A stretch of 64,000 nucleotides of DNA from Deltaproteobacteria bacterium (GTDB lineage Bacteria > Desulfobacterota > Binatia > DP-6): positions 1-64,000 of the forward strand of contig VBKF01000090.1 of the NCBI GenBank assembly GCA_005888095.1, written 5' to 3'. Of this stretch, positions 55,635 through 64,000 are shown piece by piece (position 1 is the stretch's first letter; each line of letters opens with the position of its first letter). Under the pieces are notes generated by a model. That model made no database searches, was not told where the DNA came from, and was given only the letters and a program-made list of their open reading frames with translations. Position numbers and translations under genes: made by a program.

Positions 55635-56947
55635 AGCTCTGCGTCATCGGCACCGGCTACGTCGGGCTGGTCGCCGGTACCTGCTTCGCCGAGAGCGGCA
55701 ACGACGTCGTCTGCATCGACAACGTCGTCGACAAGATCGAGGGGCTCCGCCGCGGCGTCGTGCCCATCTACGAGCCAGGCCTCGCCGAGCTGATCCGCCG
55801 CAACGTGAGCGAGGCCCGGCTGTCGTTCTCGACCGACCTGGCGGACGCGGTGCGGCGGAGCGTCGTCTGCTTCATCGCCGTCGGCACACCCGGCGACGAC
55901 GACGGCAGCGCCGACCTGAGCGGCGTCATGGCCGTGGCGCGCGACATCGGGCGCGCGATGGACGGCTACCGGGTGGTCGTCGCCAAGAGCACCGTTCCGG
56001 TCGGCACCTCGACGCGCATCCGCGAGGCGCTCGCCTCGGTCACCAGGCACCCCTTCGACGTCGTCTCCAACCCGGAGTTCTTGAAGGAGGGCGCCGCGAT
56101 CGAGGACTTCATGAAGCCCGATCGTGTGGTCATCGGCAGCACGAGCCCGCGCGCGATCGACGTCATGCGCGAGCTCTACGAGCCGTTCGTCCGCACGGGA
56201 AACCCGATCCTCACCATGGACAACCCGAGCGCCGAGATGACCAAGTACGCCGCGAACGCGCTGCTCGCGACGCGCATCTCGTTCATGAACGAGATCGCGA
56301 ACCTCTGCGAGCGGGTCGGCGCGGACGTCGACCAGGTGCGGCGCGGGATCGGCTACGACCGCCGGATCGGCCACCACTTCCTCTTCCCGGGCGTGGGCTA
56401 CGGCGGCTCCTGCTTTCCGAAGGACGTGAAGGCGGTCATCCGCACCGCGCGCGAGCAGGGCCTGGCCTTCCCGGTGCTGGCGGCCGTGGAAGCGGTGAAC
56501 GAGGAGCAGAAGCGGCGCCTGGTGGACAAGGTGATCGCCCACTTCGGGTCCACCCTGCGGGGCCGGCGCTTCGCCGTCTGGGGGCTCGCCTTCAAGCCCC
56601 GCACCGACGACATGCGCGAGGCGCCGTCGATCACCGTCGTCGAGGGGCTGCTCGGGCGCGGCGCCACGGTGGCGGTGCACGACCCCGAGGCCCTCGGCGA
56701 GGCGCGGAAGCAGTTCGGCGACCGCGTCTCCTACCACCGGGTGAACTACGAAGCGCTCAAGGACGCGGACGCGCTGCTCATCGTCACCGAGTGGAACGAG
56801 TTCCGCCGCCCCGACTTCCCGCGCATGAAGCAGCTCCTGCGCCAGCCGGTCATCTTCGACGGGCGGAACCTGTACGAGCCGGAGGTCATGCGGGAGCACG
56901 GCTTCACGTACTTTCCGATCGGGCGCGCCTCGGTGCGCCCGGCCTGA
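55631..56947 (+). CDS. ugd: UDP-glucose 6-dehydrogenase
   Basis: Oxidises UDP-glucose to UDP-glucuronate using two NAD. It has 438 residues with the motif [20 protein letters not shown], the catalytic Cys in [18 protein letters not shown], and [18 protein letters not shown] in the C-terminal domain. It starts ATGA-overlapped with the transferase and is followed by UDP-xylose synthase, giving the UDP-glucose to UDP-glucuronate to UDP-xylose route in consecutive genes. Confidence 0.96.
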   Translation: MKLCVIGTGYVGLVAGTCFAESGNDVVCIDNVVDKIEGLRRGVVPIYEPGLAELIRRNVSEARLSFSTDLADAVRRSVVCFIAVGTPGDDDGSADLSGVMAVARDIGRAMDGYRVVVAKSTVPVGTSTRIREALASVTRHPFDVVSNPEFLKEGAAIEDFMKPDRVVIGSTSPRAIDVMRELYEPFVRTGNPILTMDNPSAEMTKYAANALLATRISFMNEIANLCERVGADVDQVRRGIGYDRRIGHHFLFPGVGYGGSCFPKDVKAVIRTAREQGLAFPVLAAVEAVNEEQKRRLVDKVIAHFGSTLRGRRFAVWGLAFKPRTDDMREAPSITVVEGLLGRGATVAVHDPEALGEARKQFGDRVSYHRVNYEALKDADALLIVTEWNEFRRPDFPRMKQLLRQPVIFDGRNLYEPEVMREHGFTYFPIGRASVRPA

Positions 56948-56953
56948 GGACCG

Positions 56954-57894
<941 letters not shown>

Positions 57895-57898
<4 letters not shown>

Positions 57899-58824
57899 AG
57901 ATCCTGGTGACCGGCGGCGCGGGCTTCATCGGCTCGCACGTGGTCGACGCCTGCGTGGCCGCGGGCCACGACGTGATCGTGGTCGACGACCTGTCGACCG
58001 GCCGCCGCGAGAATTTGAACCCGCGCGCGCGGTTCCACCAGCTCGACATCGGCGACCCGCGCACGGCCGAGCTCGTGCGCGACGAGAAGCCCGAGGTGCT
58101 CAACCATCACGCGGCCCAGATGGACGTCCGCCGCTCGGTCGCCGACCCGTTGTTCGATGCACGCGTCAACATCCTCGGCACGATCCATCTCCTGGAAGCG
58201 GCGCGCCACGCCGGGGTGAAGCGGCTGGTCTTCGTCTCCTCGGGCGGCGCCGTCTACGGCGAGCAGGAGACCTTCCCGGCGCCCGAGACCCACCCGACAA
58301 ATCCCGTGAGCCCCTACGGCGTCAGCAAGCGGGCTGGCGAGCTGTACGCCTTCTTCTTCCAGGCGGAGTACCGGCTCCCGTTCGTCGCGCTCCGCTACGC
58401 CAACGTCTACGGGCCCCGCCAGGATCCGCACGGGGAGGCGGGCGTGGTCGCGATCTTCACGGGCCGGATGCTCGGCGACGAGCCGGTGGTCGTGAACGGC
58501 GACGGGCGGCAGACGCGCGACTACCTCTACGTGGGCGACGTCGCGCGCGCCAACCTCCTCGCGCTCGAAACGCGCGCCACCGGGCCGTTCAACATCGGCA
58601 CCGGTGTCGAGACCGACGTCAACGCGCTGGCGAGCCTGCTCCTGGCGGCGGCGGGCAGCCGCTCGCAGGTCCGCCACGGGCCGCCCAAGTCGGGCGAGCA
58701 GCGGCGGAGCGTGATCGACTGCCGCCGCGCGGCGGAGCTCCTCGGCTGGCGGCCGGAGGTCTCGCTCGCCGAGGGTCTCGGGCGCACCGTCGCATGGTTC
58801 CGCGAGCGCGCCGGAGCGGGTTGA
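57895..58824 (+). CDS. NAD-dependent sugar epimerase (GalE-like)
   Basis: A 309-residue extended [38 protein letters not shown], Tyr-x3-Lys as [13 protein letters not shown], and [12 protein letters not shown]. It is similar to UDP-glucose/UDP-glucuronate 4-epimerases. In this operon the likely substrate is UDP-glucuronate, UDP-xylose or UDP-glucose. It is slightly shorter than E. coli GalE (338). Its stop TGA overlaps the ATG of the lipoprotein gene. Confidence 0.92.
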
Positions 58825-59300
58825 TGCCCAGCTGCGCGCGGCGTGGCGCGGCGGTGTTTCTCGCGGCCACGCTCGCCGCCTGCGCGGACCGCCGCGCCGT
58901 CGTCGTCGAAGCGGAGCCGGGCGCCATCCTCTGCCGCCAGGGCGCCGACTGCGACGCGAAATGGGCTCGCGCTCGCGAGTGGGTCACGGCGCACTCGCGC
59001 TGGAAGCTCCGGGAGGACACGGCCGCGGTCATCGCCACCGAGAGTCCGGTCGACTCGCTCTCGCCCGCGTTCACGATCCGCCGGCTCGCGCGGCCCGAAC
59101 AACCGCACGGCGAGGCGATCGTCTTCGCGGCGGGCTGTAGCCCCGAGCGGGTGCAGGCCTTCGTGGACCATGTGCCCCGCCGCGGAGCGCGCTGGCGGAA
59201 GGTCGCCGGGCCGGCGCCCAAGCACACCGAGTGCGAGCCGCCGGTCGACCGGCTTGAGGCCGACTTCGTGCACTTCGTCACCGCGCCAGCGGCGCGCTGA
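58824..59300 (+). CDS. Putative lipoprotein of unknown function
   Basis: A 158-residue protein whose N-terminus [20 protein letters not shown] ends in a lipobox LAAC, predicting lipid attachment. The mature part is small, with three more Cys after the lipobox Cys ([34 protein letters not shown]) and no known domain. It overlaps the epimerase stop by one base (TGATG), so it belongs to the nucleotide-sugar operon. It is possibly an envelope protein of the same pathway. Confidence 0.75.
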   Translation: MPSCARRGAAVFLAATLAACADRRAVVVEAEPGAILCRQGADCDAKWARAREWVTAHSRWKLREDTAAVIATESPVDSLSPAFTIRRLARPEQPHGEAIVFAAGCSPERVQAFVDHVPRRGARWRKVAGPAPKHTECEPPVDRLEADFVHFVTAPAAR

Positions 59301-59341
59301 ACGCCGTCGCTTGCGGAACGCGACCGCCGACCGTACATTCC

Positions 59342-61147
59342 GTGGACTTGGACACCGCTCGCATCCGCAACTTCTCGATCATCGCGCACATCGACCACGG
59401 GAAGTCGACGCTGGCCGATCGTCTACTCGAGCAAACCGGCGCCGTATCGCCGCGCGAGATGGCCGAGCAGTTTCTCGACGACATGGAGCTCGAACGCGAG
59501 CGCGGCATCACGATCAAGGCACGGTCGGTCCGGCTCGCGTACCGGGCCCGCGACGGCCGGGACTACGTCCTCAACCTGATCGACACCCCCGGCCACGTCG
59601 ATTTCTCCTACGAGGTGTCGCGGAGCCTTGCCGCCTGCGAGGGCGCGATCCTCGTGGTCGACGCCTCGCAGGGCGTGCAGGCGCAGACGGTCGCGAACGT
59701 CTACCTGGCGCTCGACCACGACCTCGCGATCGTGCCGGTGATCAACAAGATCGACCTGCCGAGCGCCGAGCCCGAGAAGGTGCGGCACCAGATCGAGGAG
59801 ATCATCGGCCTCGACGCCTCCCGCGCGATCCTGGCGAGCGCCAAGGAGGGGGTGGGGACCGAGGACATCCTCGAGGCCATCGTGCGTGACATCCCACCAC
59901 CCCGCGGCGCCGAGGACGCGCCCACCGCGGCGCTCATCTTCGACTCGTGGTTCGACCCCTACCACGGGGCGGTCGTGCTGGTGCGGGTCTTCGACGGCAC
60001 GCTCCGCAAGGGCCAGCGCATTCGCATGATGTCCACGGGCAAGGAGTTTCTCGTGACGCGCGTCGGTGTGCTCGCGCCGCGCGCCGTCGAGGTACCGGAG
60101 CTCGGCCCGGGCGAGGTGGGCATCGCCATGGCCGCGATCAAGGAGGTGCACGACACGAAGATCGGCGACACCATCACCGATGCCGAGCGCCCGGCCGCCG
60201 CCTCGCTCCTGGGCTTCCGTCCGGTGAAGCCCATGGTGTTCGCCGGCCTCTACCCGGCGGAATCGGCGCAATACGACGCGCTCCGCGAGGCGGTCGAGAA
60301 GCTCCGCCTGAACGACTCCTCGTTCACCTACGAGCCGGAGACCTCACTCGCGCTCGGCTTCGGCTTCCGCTGCGGCTTCCTCGGGCTCCTGCACATGGAG
60401 ATCGTCCAGGAGCGTCTCGAGCGCGAGTTCGGACTCTCGCTCATCACCACCGCGCCCACGGTCGCCTACCGGGTGGTCAAGCGCGACGGGCAGGCGCTCG
60501 TAATCGACAGCCCGGCGAAGCTGCCGCCGCCCCTCCAGGTCGACCGCATCGAGGAGCCATACATCCGATCGACGGTCCACCTGCCGGTCGAGTTCCTCGG
60601 CAACGTGCTCGCGCTGTGCGAGGAGCGGCGCGGCCTGCAGCGGGAGATCCGCTATCCGGGCGAGACGCGCGTGATGCTTGTCTACGAGCTGCCGCTGGCC
60701 GAGATCGTCATGGACTTCTACGATCGCCTCAAGTCGATGACCCGCGGCTACGCCTCGATGGACTACGAGTACCTGGACTTCCGCCCCGCGGAGCTCGTGA
60801 AGCTCGACATCCTCATCAACGCCGACGTGGTCGATGCGCTCTCCGTGATCGTCCACCGCGATCACGCCTACGTCCGCGGCCGCGAGCTGACGCAGCGGCT
60901 GCGCGAGCTGATTCCGCGCCAGATGTTCGAGGTGGTGATCCAGGCCGCCATCGGCGCCAAGGTGATCGCGCGGGAGACGGTGAAGGCGCTGCGCAAGAAC
61001 GTGACCGCGAAGTGCTACGGGGGCGACATCACCCGCAAGCGGAAGCTCCTCGAGCGGCAGAAGGAGGGGAAGAAGCGGATGAAGCAGGTGGGCCGCGTCG
61101 AGATCCCGCAGGAAGCGTTCCTCGCGGTGCTCAAGGGTGGCGGCTGA
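59342..61147 (+). CDS. lepA: Elongation factor 4 (LepA), translational GTPase
   Basis: A 601-residue ribosome-dependent GTPase that influences translocation and ribosome assembly. All G motifs are canonical: [20 protein letters not shown] (G1), [16 protein letters not shown] (G3 with catalytic His), [10 protein letters not shown] (G4). The unique LepA C-terminal domain is present ([20 protein letters not shown] then [10 protein letters not shown]). GTG 59342 starts [20 protein letters not shown]. It is followed at 27 bases by lepB, the classic lepA-lepB arrangement. Confidence 0.97.
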   Translation: MDLDTARIRNFSIIAHIDHGKSTLADRLLEQTGAVSPREMAEQFLDDMELERERGITIKARSVRLAYRARDGRDYVLNLIDTPGHVDFSYEVSRSLAACEGAILVVDASQGVQAQTVANVYLALDHDLAIVPVINKIDLPSAEPEKVRHQIEEIIGLDASRAILASAKEGVGTEDILEAIVRDIPPPRGAEDAPTAALIFDSWFDPYHGAVVLVRVFDGTLRKGQRIRMMSTGKEFLVTRVGVLAPRAVEVPELGPGEVGIAMAAIKEVHDTKIGDTITDAERPAAASLLGFRPVKPMVFAGLYPAESAQYDALREAVEKLRLNDSSFTYEPETSLALGFGFRCGFLGLLHMEIVQERLEREFGLSLITTAPTVAYRVVKRDGQALVIDSPAKLPPPLQVDRIEEPYIRSTVHLPVEFLGNVLALCEERRGLQREIRYPGETRVMLVYELPLAEIVMDFYDRLKSMTRGYASMDYEYLDFRPAELVKLDILINADVVDALSVIVHRDHAYVRGRELTQRLRELIPRQMFEVVIQAAIGAKVIARETVKALRKNVTAKCYGGDITRKRKLLERQKEGKKRMKQVGRVEIPQEAFLAVLKGGG

Positions 61148-61174
61148 AGGGGCGCTCGTCTATCATGGCCCGCG

Positions 61175-61840
61175 ATGGCTAAGCTCGAGCCCCGGAGCGC
61201 CGCCGACGCGGTGCCCGGGCCGGTCCCGAGGCAGAAGTCGACGGCCCGCGAGTACGCGGAGGCCCTCGGCGTCGCCCTCCTGCTCGCACTCCTCATCCGA
61301 ATGTTCGTGGTGCAGGCGTTCAAGATCCCGTCGGGCTCGATGCTCCCGACGCTGCAGATCGGCGACCACATCCTGGTGAACAAGTTCATTTACGGGGCGC
61401 GGATGGAGATCCCGCTCACGCAGGTCTCGCTCGGTCAGCTCCCGGGGCTGCACGCGCCCAAGCCGGGTGATGTCATCGTCTTCATCTGGCCGAAGGACCG
61501 TTCCAAGGATTTCATCAAGCGCGTCATCGCCGTCGGCGGCGAGACCGTCGAGGTCCGCAGCAAGCAGGTCTACATCAACGGGAAGCTGCGGGACGATCCG
61601 CACGCCACCTACGCGCCGCCGCGCGGGGGCCCCGGGAGCGGGGAGAACTACGGCCCGTACACGGTGCCCACCGGCACGGTGTTCGTGATGGGCGACAACC
61701 GCGACCAGAGCTACGACTCTCGCTTCTGGGGCACCGTGCCGCTCTCCGACATCAAGGGCAAGGCGCTCATCATCTACTGGTCGTGGGACGGGCCCGACCG
61801 CTGGGTGCGCTGGGAGCGCATCGGGCGGCTGGTGTACTGA
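61175..61840 (+). CDS. lepB: Signal peptidase I
   Basis: A 221-residue inner-membrane protease that removes signal peptides of Sec-exported proteins. One N-terminal transmembrane segment (residues about 28-46), then the nucleophile motif FKIPSGSMLPTLQIGDHILV, the general-base Lys in SKDFIKRVIAVGGETVEV, and GDNRDQSYDSRFWG. It lies downstream of lepA and ends 3 bases from a convergent hydrolase gene. It would process the several secreted proteins in this window. Confidence 0.96.
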   Translation: MAKLEPRSAADAVPGPVPRQKSTAREYAEALGVALLLALLIRMFVVQAFKIPSGSMLPTLQIGDHILVNKFIYGARMEIPLTQVSLGQLPGLHAPKPGDVIVFIWPKDRSKDFIKRVIAVGGETVEVRSKQVYINGKLRDDPHATYAPPRGGPGSGENYGPYTVPTGTVFVMGDNRDQSYDSRFWGTVPLSDIKGKALIIYWSWDGPDRWVRWERIGRLVY

Positions 61841-61843
61841 GGC

Positions 61844-62683
61844 CTACCGCGCGAGCAGCTCACCCAGCGCCGTATTGAAGGCATCGGGCTCCTCGAGGAA
61901 CGGGGCATGGCCGCTCTCCTCGAAGACCACGAGCCGCGCCCCGCGGATGCCCTTGGCGATCGCTTCTCCGCCGGCGAGGGGCAGTAGTCGATCGTGGCGG
62001 CCATGGAGCACCGCCGTCGGGACGTCGAGCGTCCGGAGATGCGGGCGGAGGTCGGCGGCGAGCACGCCCTCGAGGCAGGCCGAGGCCACGTGCGGCGGGG
62101 TCTTCTGCATCTGCGCGACGGCCCACGGATGGAGCGGCGACTCGGCGCCCTGCTTGAAGAAGTCGGCCGCGAGCTGCCGCGTGAAGGCCCGGAAGTCCCT
62201 GGCGACGGCAGCCCGCATCTCGGCTGCACGATCCGGCGCGGCGCCCGGGTTCTTCGGGTCGTCGAGACCCCCCGGGGTGGTGCACACGAGACCGAGGGCG
62301 CTGACGCGCTCGCCGAGCCGCCGGGCCAGCTCGAGGACGACGAGCCCGCCCATGGACCAGCCGACGAGCGCGAGGCGCGGCACGCCGAGCGCGCGCACGA
62401 GGTGCTCGAGGTCGCCCGCGAGCGCGCCGATCGTGTAGCCGGTGCGGGGATGGGAGGACTCGCCGTGACCGCGCAGGTCGACGGTGACCAGCGTGAAGCG
62501 GTCGCGGAACGCCTGCACCTGGCGCTCCCAGAACGTCCGGTTGCAGGTCCACCCGTGGACGAGAAGCACGGGCGGGCCGGTGCCCGCCCGATCATAGCGG
62601 AGCGAGACCCCGGCGTGCGAGAGAAACGGCACCTGGCGGCTCGTACCGTGCGCGGTCGGGCGGTGCAAGGAGGTGGCCGGCAT
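61844..62683 (-). CDS. Alpha/beta-fold hydrolase
   Basis: A 279-residue soluble enzyme: oxyanion segment PPVLLVHGWTCNRTFWERQV, nucleophile elbow LVGWSMGGLVVLELARRLG (Ser of GWSMG), acid in HGRHDRLLPLAGG, and catalytic His in FEESGHAPFLEEP. It resembles BioH/MhpC-type esterases, and the substrate is not predictable. I begin at ATG 62683. Upstream in-frame codons would overlap the divergent methyltransferase gene. It is convergent with lepB. Confidence 0.88.
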   Translation of the reverse strand: MPATSLHRPTAHGTSRQVPFLSHAGVSLRYDRAGTGPPVLLVHGWTCNRTFWERQVQAFRDRFTLVTVDLRGHGESSHPRTGYTIGALAGDLEHLVRALGVPRLALVGWSMGGLVVLELARRLGERVSALGLVCTTPGGLDDPKNPGAAPDRAAEMRAAVARDFRAFTRQLAADFFKQGAESPLHPWAVAQMQKTPPHVASACLEGVLAADLRPHLRTLDVPTAVLHGRHDRLLPLAGGEAIAKGIRGARLVVFEESGHAPFLEEPDAFNTALGELLAR

Positions 62684-62723
62684 TTCCCGCACCGGCCGTC
62701 GGATGGTAAGCAGGACATGACCC

Positions 62724-63560
62724 ATGGCACGGGAGCACGACCGGATCCGTGACGAGTGGCAGGCGGTCGCGGGCGGCTGGCGGCGATGGGAGCCCCTCTT
62801 CCAGTCCTTCACCTGGCCGGTGGCGCTGCGCATGGCGGCGGTCGCGCAGATCGGCGCCGGGCAGCGCGTCCTCGACGTCGGCTGCGGCATCGGTGACCCG
62901 ACCCTCCAGGTGGCCGTGCTCGTCGGCCCGCACGGGCGCGTGCTCGGCATCGACCTGGTCGAGGAGATGCTGGCGACGGGCCGCGAGCGGGCGGCGGCGC
63001 TCGGCCTCGCCCACGTGGAGTTCCGCGCCGCCGACATCGCGACGCTCGACGTCCCCGCGGCGAGCTTCGACGCCGTGCTCGCCCGCTGGAGTCTCATCTA
63101 CCTGGACGCTGTCTCGGGTGCCCTCGCCCGTCTGCGCCGGGCCCTCGGGGCCGGGGGCCGGATCGCCGTGACCGCCTGGGCGCCGCCCGCGGACAACCCG
63201 TGGATCGCGATCCCGATGGAGGAGCTCGCGCGGGTGCTGCCCGTTCCGCCTCCGGACCCCGCCGCGCCGGGGCTGTTCTACCTGTCGGCCGACGGCGCGC
63301 TCGCCGAGGCGCTGCGCGCGGCGGGCTTCCGTAACGTCGCCCAGGAGCGCGTGCAGCTCTCGCAGTTCGCCCGCGAGGTGAGCGAGTTCTGGGCGATGCT
63401 GGCCGACATGGCCGGGCCGCTGGCCCCGCTGGTCGCCGGCCTCGCCGGTCCCGAGCGCGAGCGGGTCATGCGCTCGGTGAGCGAGCGGCTCGGGCGTTTC
63501 CGGAGCGGCGACGTCTTCCGCATCCCCGCGCAGGCGCAGCTCGCCTGGGGCGAGCTCTAG
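62724..63560 (+). CDS. Class I SAM-dependent methyltransferase (UbiE/Methyltransf_11 type)
   Basis: A 278-residue protein with motif I VLDVGCGIGDPTLQVAVLVG, acidic loop LGIDLVEEMLATGRER, ADIATLDVPAASFDAVLARW (motifs II-IV) and GGRIAVTAWAPP. Similar proteins act on quinone rings or small molecules. No genetic context fixes the substrate. Start ATG 62724 is 40 bases from the divergent hydrolase start. The TAG is followed within 5 bases by the first hairpin of the repeat cluster. Confidence 0.85.
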   Translation: MAREHDRIRDEWQAVAGGWRRWEPLFQSFTWPVALRMAAVAQIGAGQRVLDVGCGIGDPTLQVAVLVGPHGRVLGIDLVEEMLATGRERAAALGLAHVEFRAADIATLDVPAASFDAVLARWSLIYLDAVSGALARLRRALGAGGRIAVTAWAPPADNPWIAIPMEELARVLPVPPPDPAAPGLFYLSADGALAEALRAAGFRNVAQERVQLSQFAREVSEFWAMLADMAGPLAPLVAGLAGPERERVMRSVSERLGRFRSGDVFRIPAQAQLAWGEL

Positions 63561-63564
63561 GAGC

Positions 63565-63962
63565 GCGACCCAAGACATCTTGGGTCGCGAACCGGACGCG
63601 AGGGTGTTCCGTCGCGATCACGCCCGACTGTCCTGCCGCGGCTGGCGAAGCCAGCGCGGCAGACGAACACGCGCGGTTCCACGGCCACCGCAGACAGGCC
63701 CAATCGGCAACCGATAAACATGAGTGCCGCGAGACCTCTGGAACGGCGCGTGTCGGTTGTGCCGCGCTGGCTTCGCCAGCCGCGGCACGGCGGTCGCGCG
63801 TGCCGCGAGCGCCACATGCTCGCGTCCGTGCCCGCGACCCAAGAAGTCTTGGGTCGCGCTCCTAGTAGGCCGACCCAAGACTTCGTCTTGGGTCGCAAAG
63901 CGAGAATGTGCGCCGCGTGAGCACGCGACCGTAATGCCGCGGCCGGCGAAGCCGGCGCGGCA
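63565..63962. repeat. Cluster of six palindromic hairpins in two interleaved families
   Basis: Family A (GCGACCCAAGA...TCTTGGGTCGC, about 24 bases) occurs at 63565-63588, 63834-63857 and 63871-63895. Family B (TGCCGCG-CTGGC-GAA-GCCAG-CGCGGCA, 28 bases) occurs at 63634-63661, 63760-63787 (opposite orientation, loop TTC) and 63935-63962. Stems stay paired where sequences differ (CTGGC/GCCAG against CCGGC/GCCGG), a sign of selection on structure. The order is A, B, B reversed, A, A, B. The 440-base region holds no convincing gene. Possibilities are REP/BIME elements, terminators or nucleoid-protein sites. Confidence 0.85.
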
Positions 63963-64000
63963 AAACGAGCCGGACACGTCAACGACCCGAAGCCCGCAGG

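Noticed and set aside
63565-63962. CRISPR array
   Set aside because: The repeats are two different palindromes in both orientations with irregular spacing (about 13 to 172 bases), and no cas gene is nearby.
63634-63962. Integron attC sites
   Set aside because: The hairpins are short near-perfect palindromes without the R and L box core GTTRRRY/RYYYAAC layout, and no gene cassettes lie between them.

Overview
This is a high-GC bacterial chromosome segment (about 70% G+C by eye, except a lower-GC patch around 25.6-27.9 kb). Nearly every genuine gene strongly prefers G/C at codon third positions, and many genes are joined by 4-base ATGA or GTGA overlaps. Gene content suggests a Gram-negative, deltaproteobacterium-like lineage, possibly Desulfobacterota or Binatota: a Bacillus-type sdhCAB, a lactate-dehydrogenase-like malate dehydrogenase, an ABC-type O-glycan exporter, many sulfatase-like proteins and Cys-rich secreted proteins. 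There is no 16S rRNA or other taxonomic anchor, so the placement is tentative. I found no tRNA, rRNA or CRISPR.

Layout. 1-7.2 kb: a forward housekeeping run with the 3' part of valS, then nadC, birA, coaX, a divergent EF-G paralogue and a small conserved protein. 7.2-8.4 kb: a corA relic and an SGNH hydrolase. 8.4-39 kb: a 30-kb surface-glycan region. It holds about ten glycosyltransferase genes (several fused to methyltransferases or to second transferase domains), four sulfatase-like proteins with Thr where sulfatases have Cys or Ser, an ABC exporter pair (wzm/wzt), a polytopic membrane protein, and scars of rearrangement: an IS3 relic, the tail of a second wzt-like ATPase and a possible GT4 relic. 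The lower-GC insert in the middle carries a secreted beta-propeller protein. 39-47.7 kb: a TCA-cycle block (icd, mdh, sdhCAB, sucCD) ending with ndk. icd and mdh share an identical 16-base leader element. 47.7-52.8 kb: a broken DUF6883 gene next to an intact DUF4926 gene, an ECF sigma/anti-sigma pair between two paralogous zinc-ribbon/PspC proteins, rlmN, a lipid kinase and a Cys-rich secreted protein. 52.9-59.3 kb: a tightly coupled operon of MTA phosphorylase, PfkB kinase, a polyprenyl-phosphate sugar transferase, UDP-glucose dehydrogenase, UDP-xylose synthase, a GalE-like epimerase and a lipoprotein. 59.3-63.6 kb: lepA, lepB, an alpha/beta hydrolase and a methyltransferase. 63.56-64 kb: a cluster of two interleaved families of palindromic hairpins.

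How the genes work together. The nucleotide-sugar enzymes at 55.6-58.8 kb would supply UDP-glucuronate, UDP-xylose and an epimerised sugar. The glycosyltransferases at 10-34 kb would assemble and methylate a surface glycan that Wzm/Wzt export. The membrane-anchored alkaline-phosphatase-superfamily proteins are good candidates for decorating or trimming it outside the inner membrane. The TCA block is a compact central-metabolism unit. The most rewarding targets are the array of Thr-type sulfatase-like paralogues, the relics inside the glycan locus, the icd/mdh leader motif and the terminal hairpin cluster.
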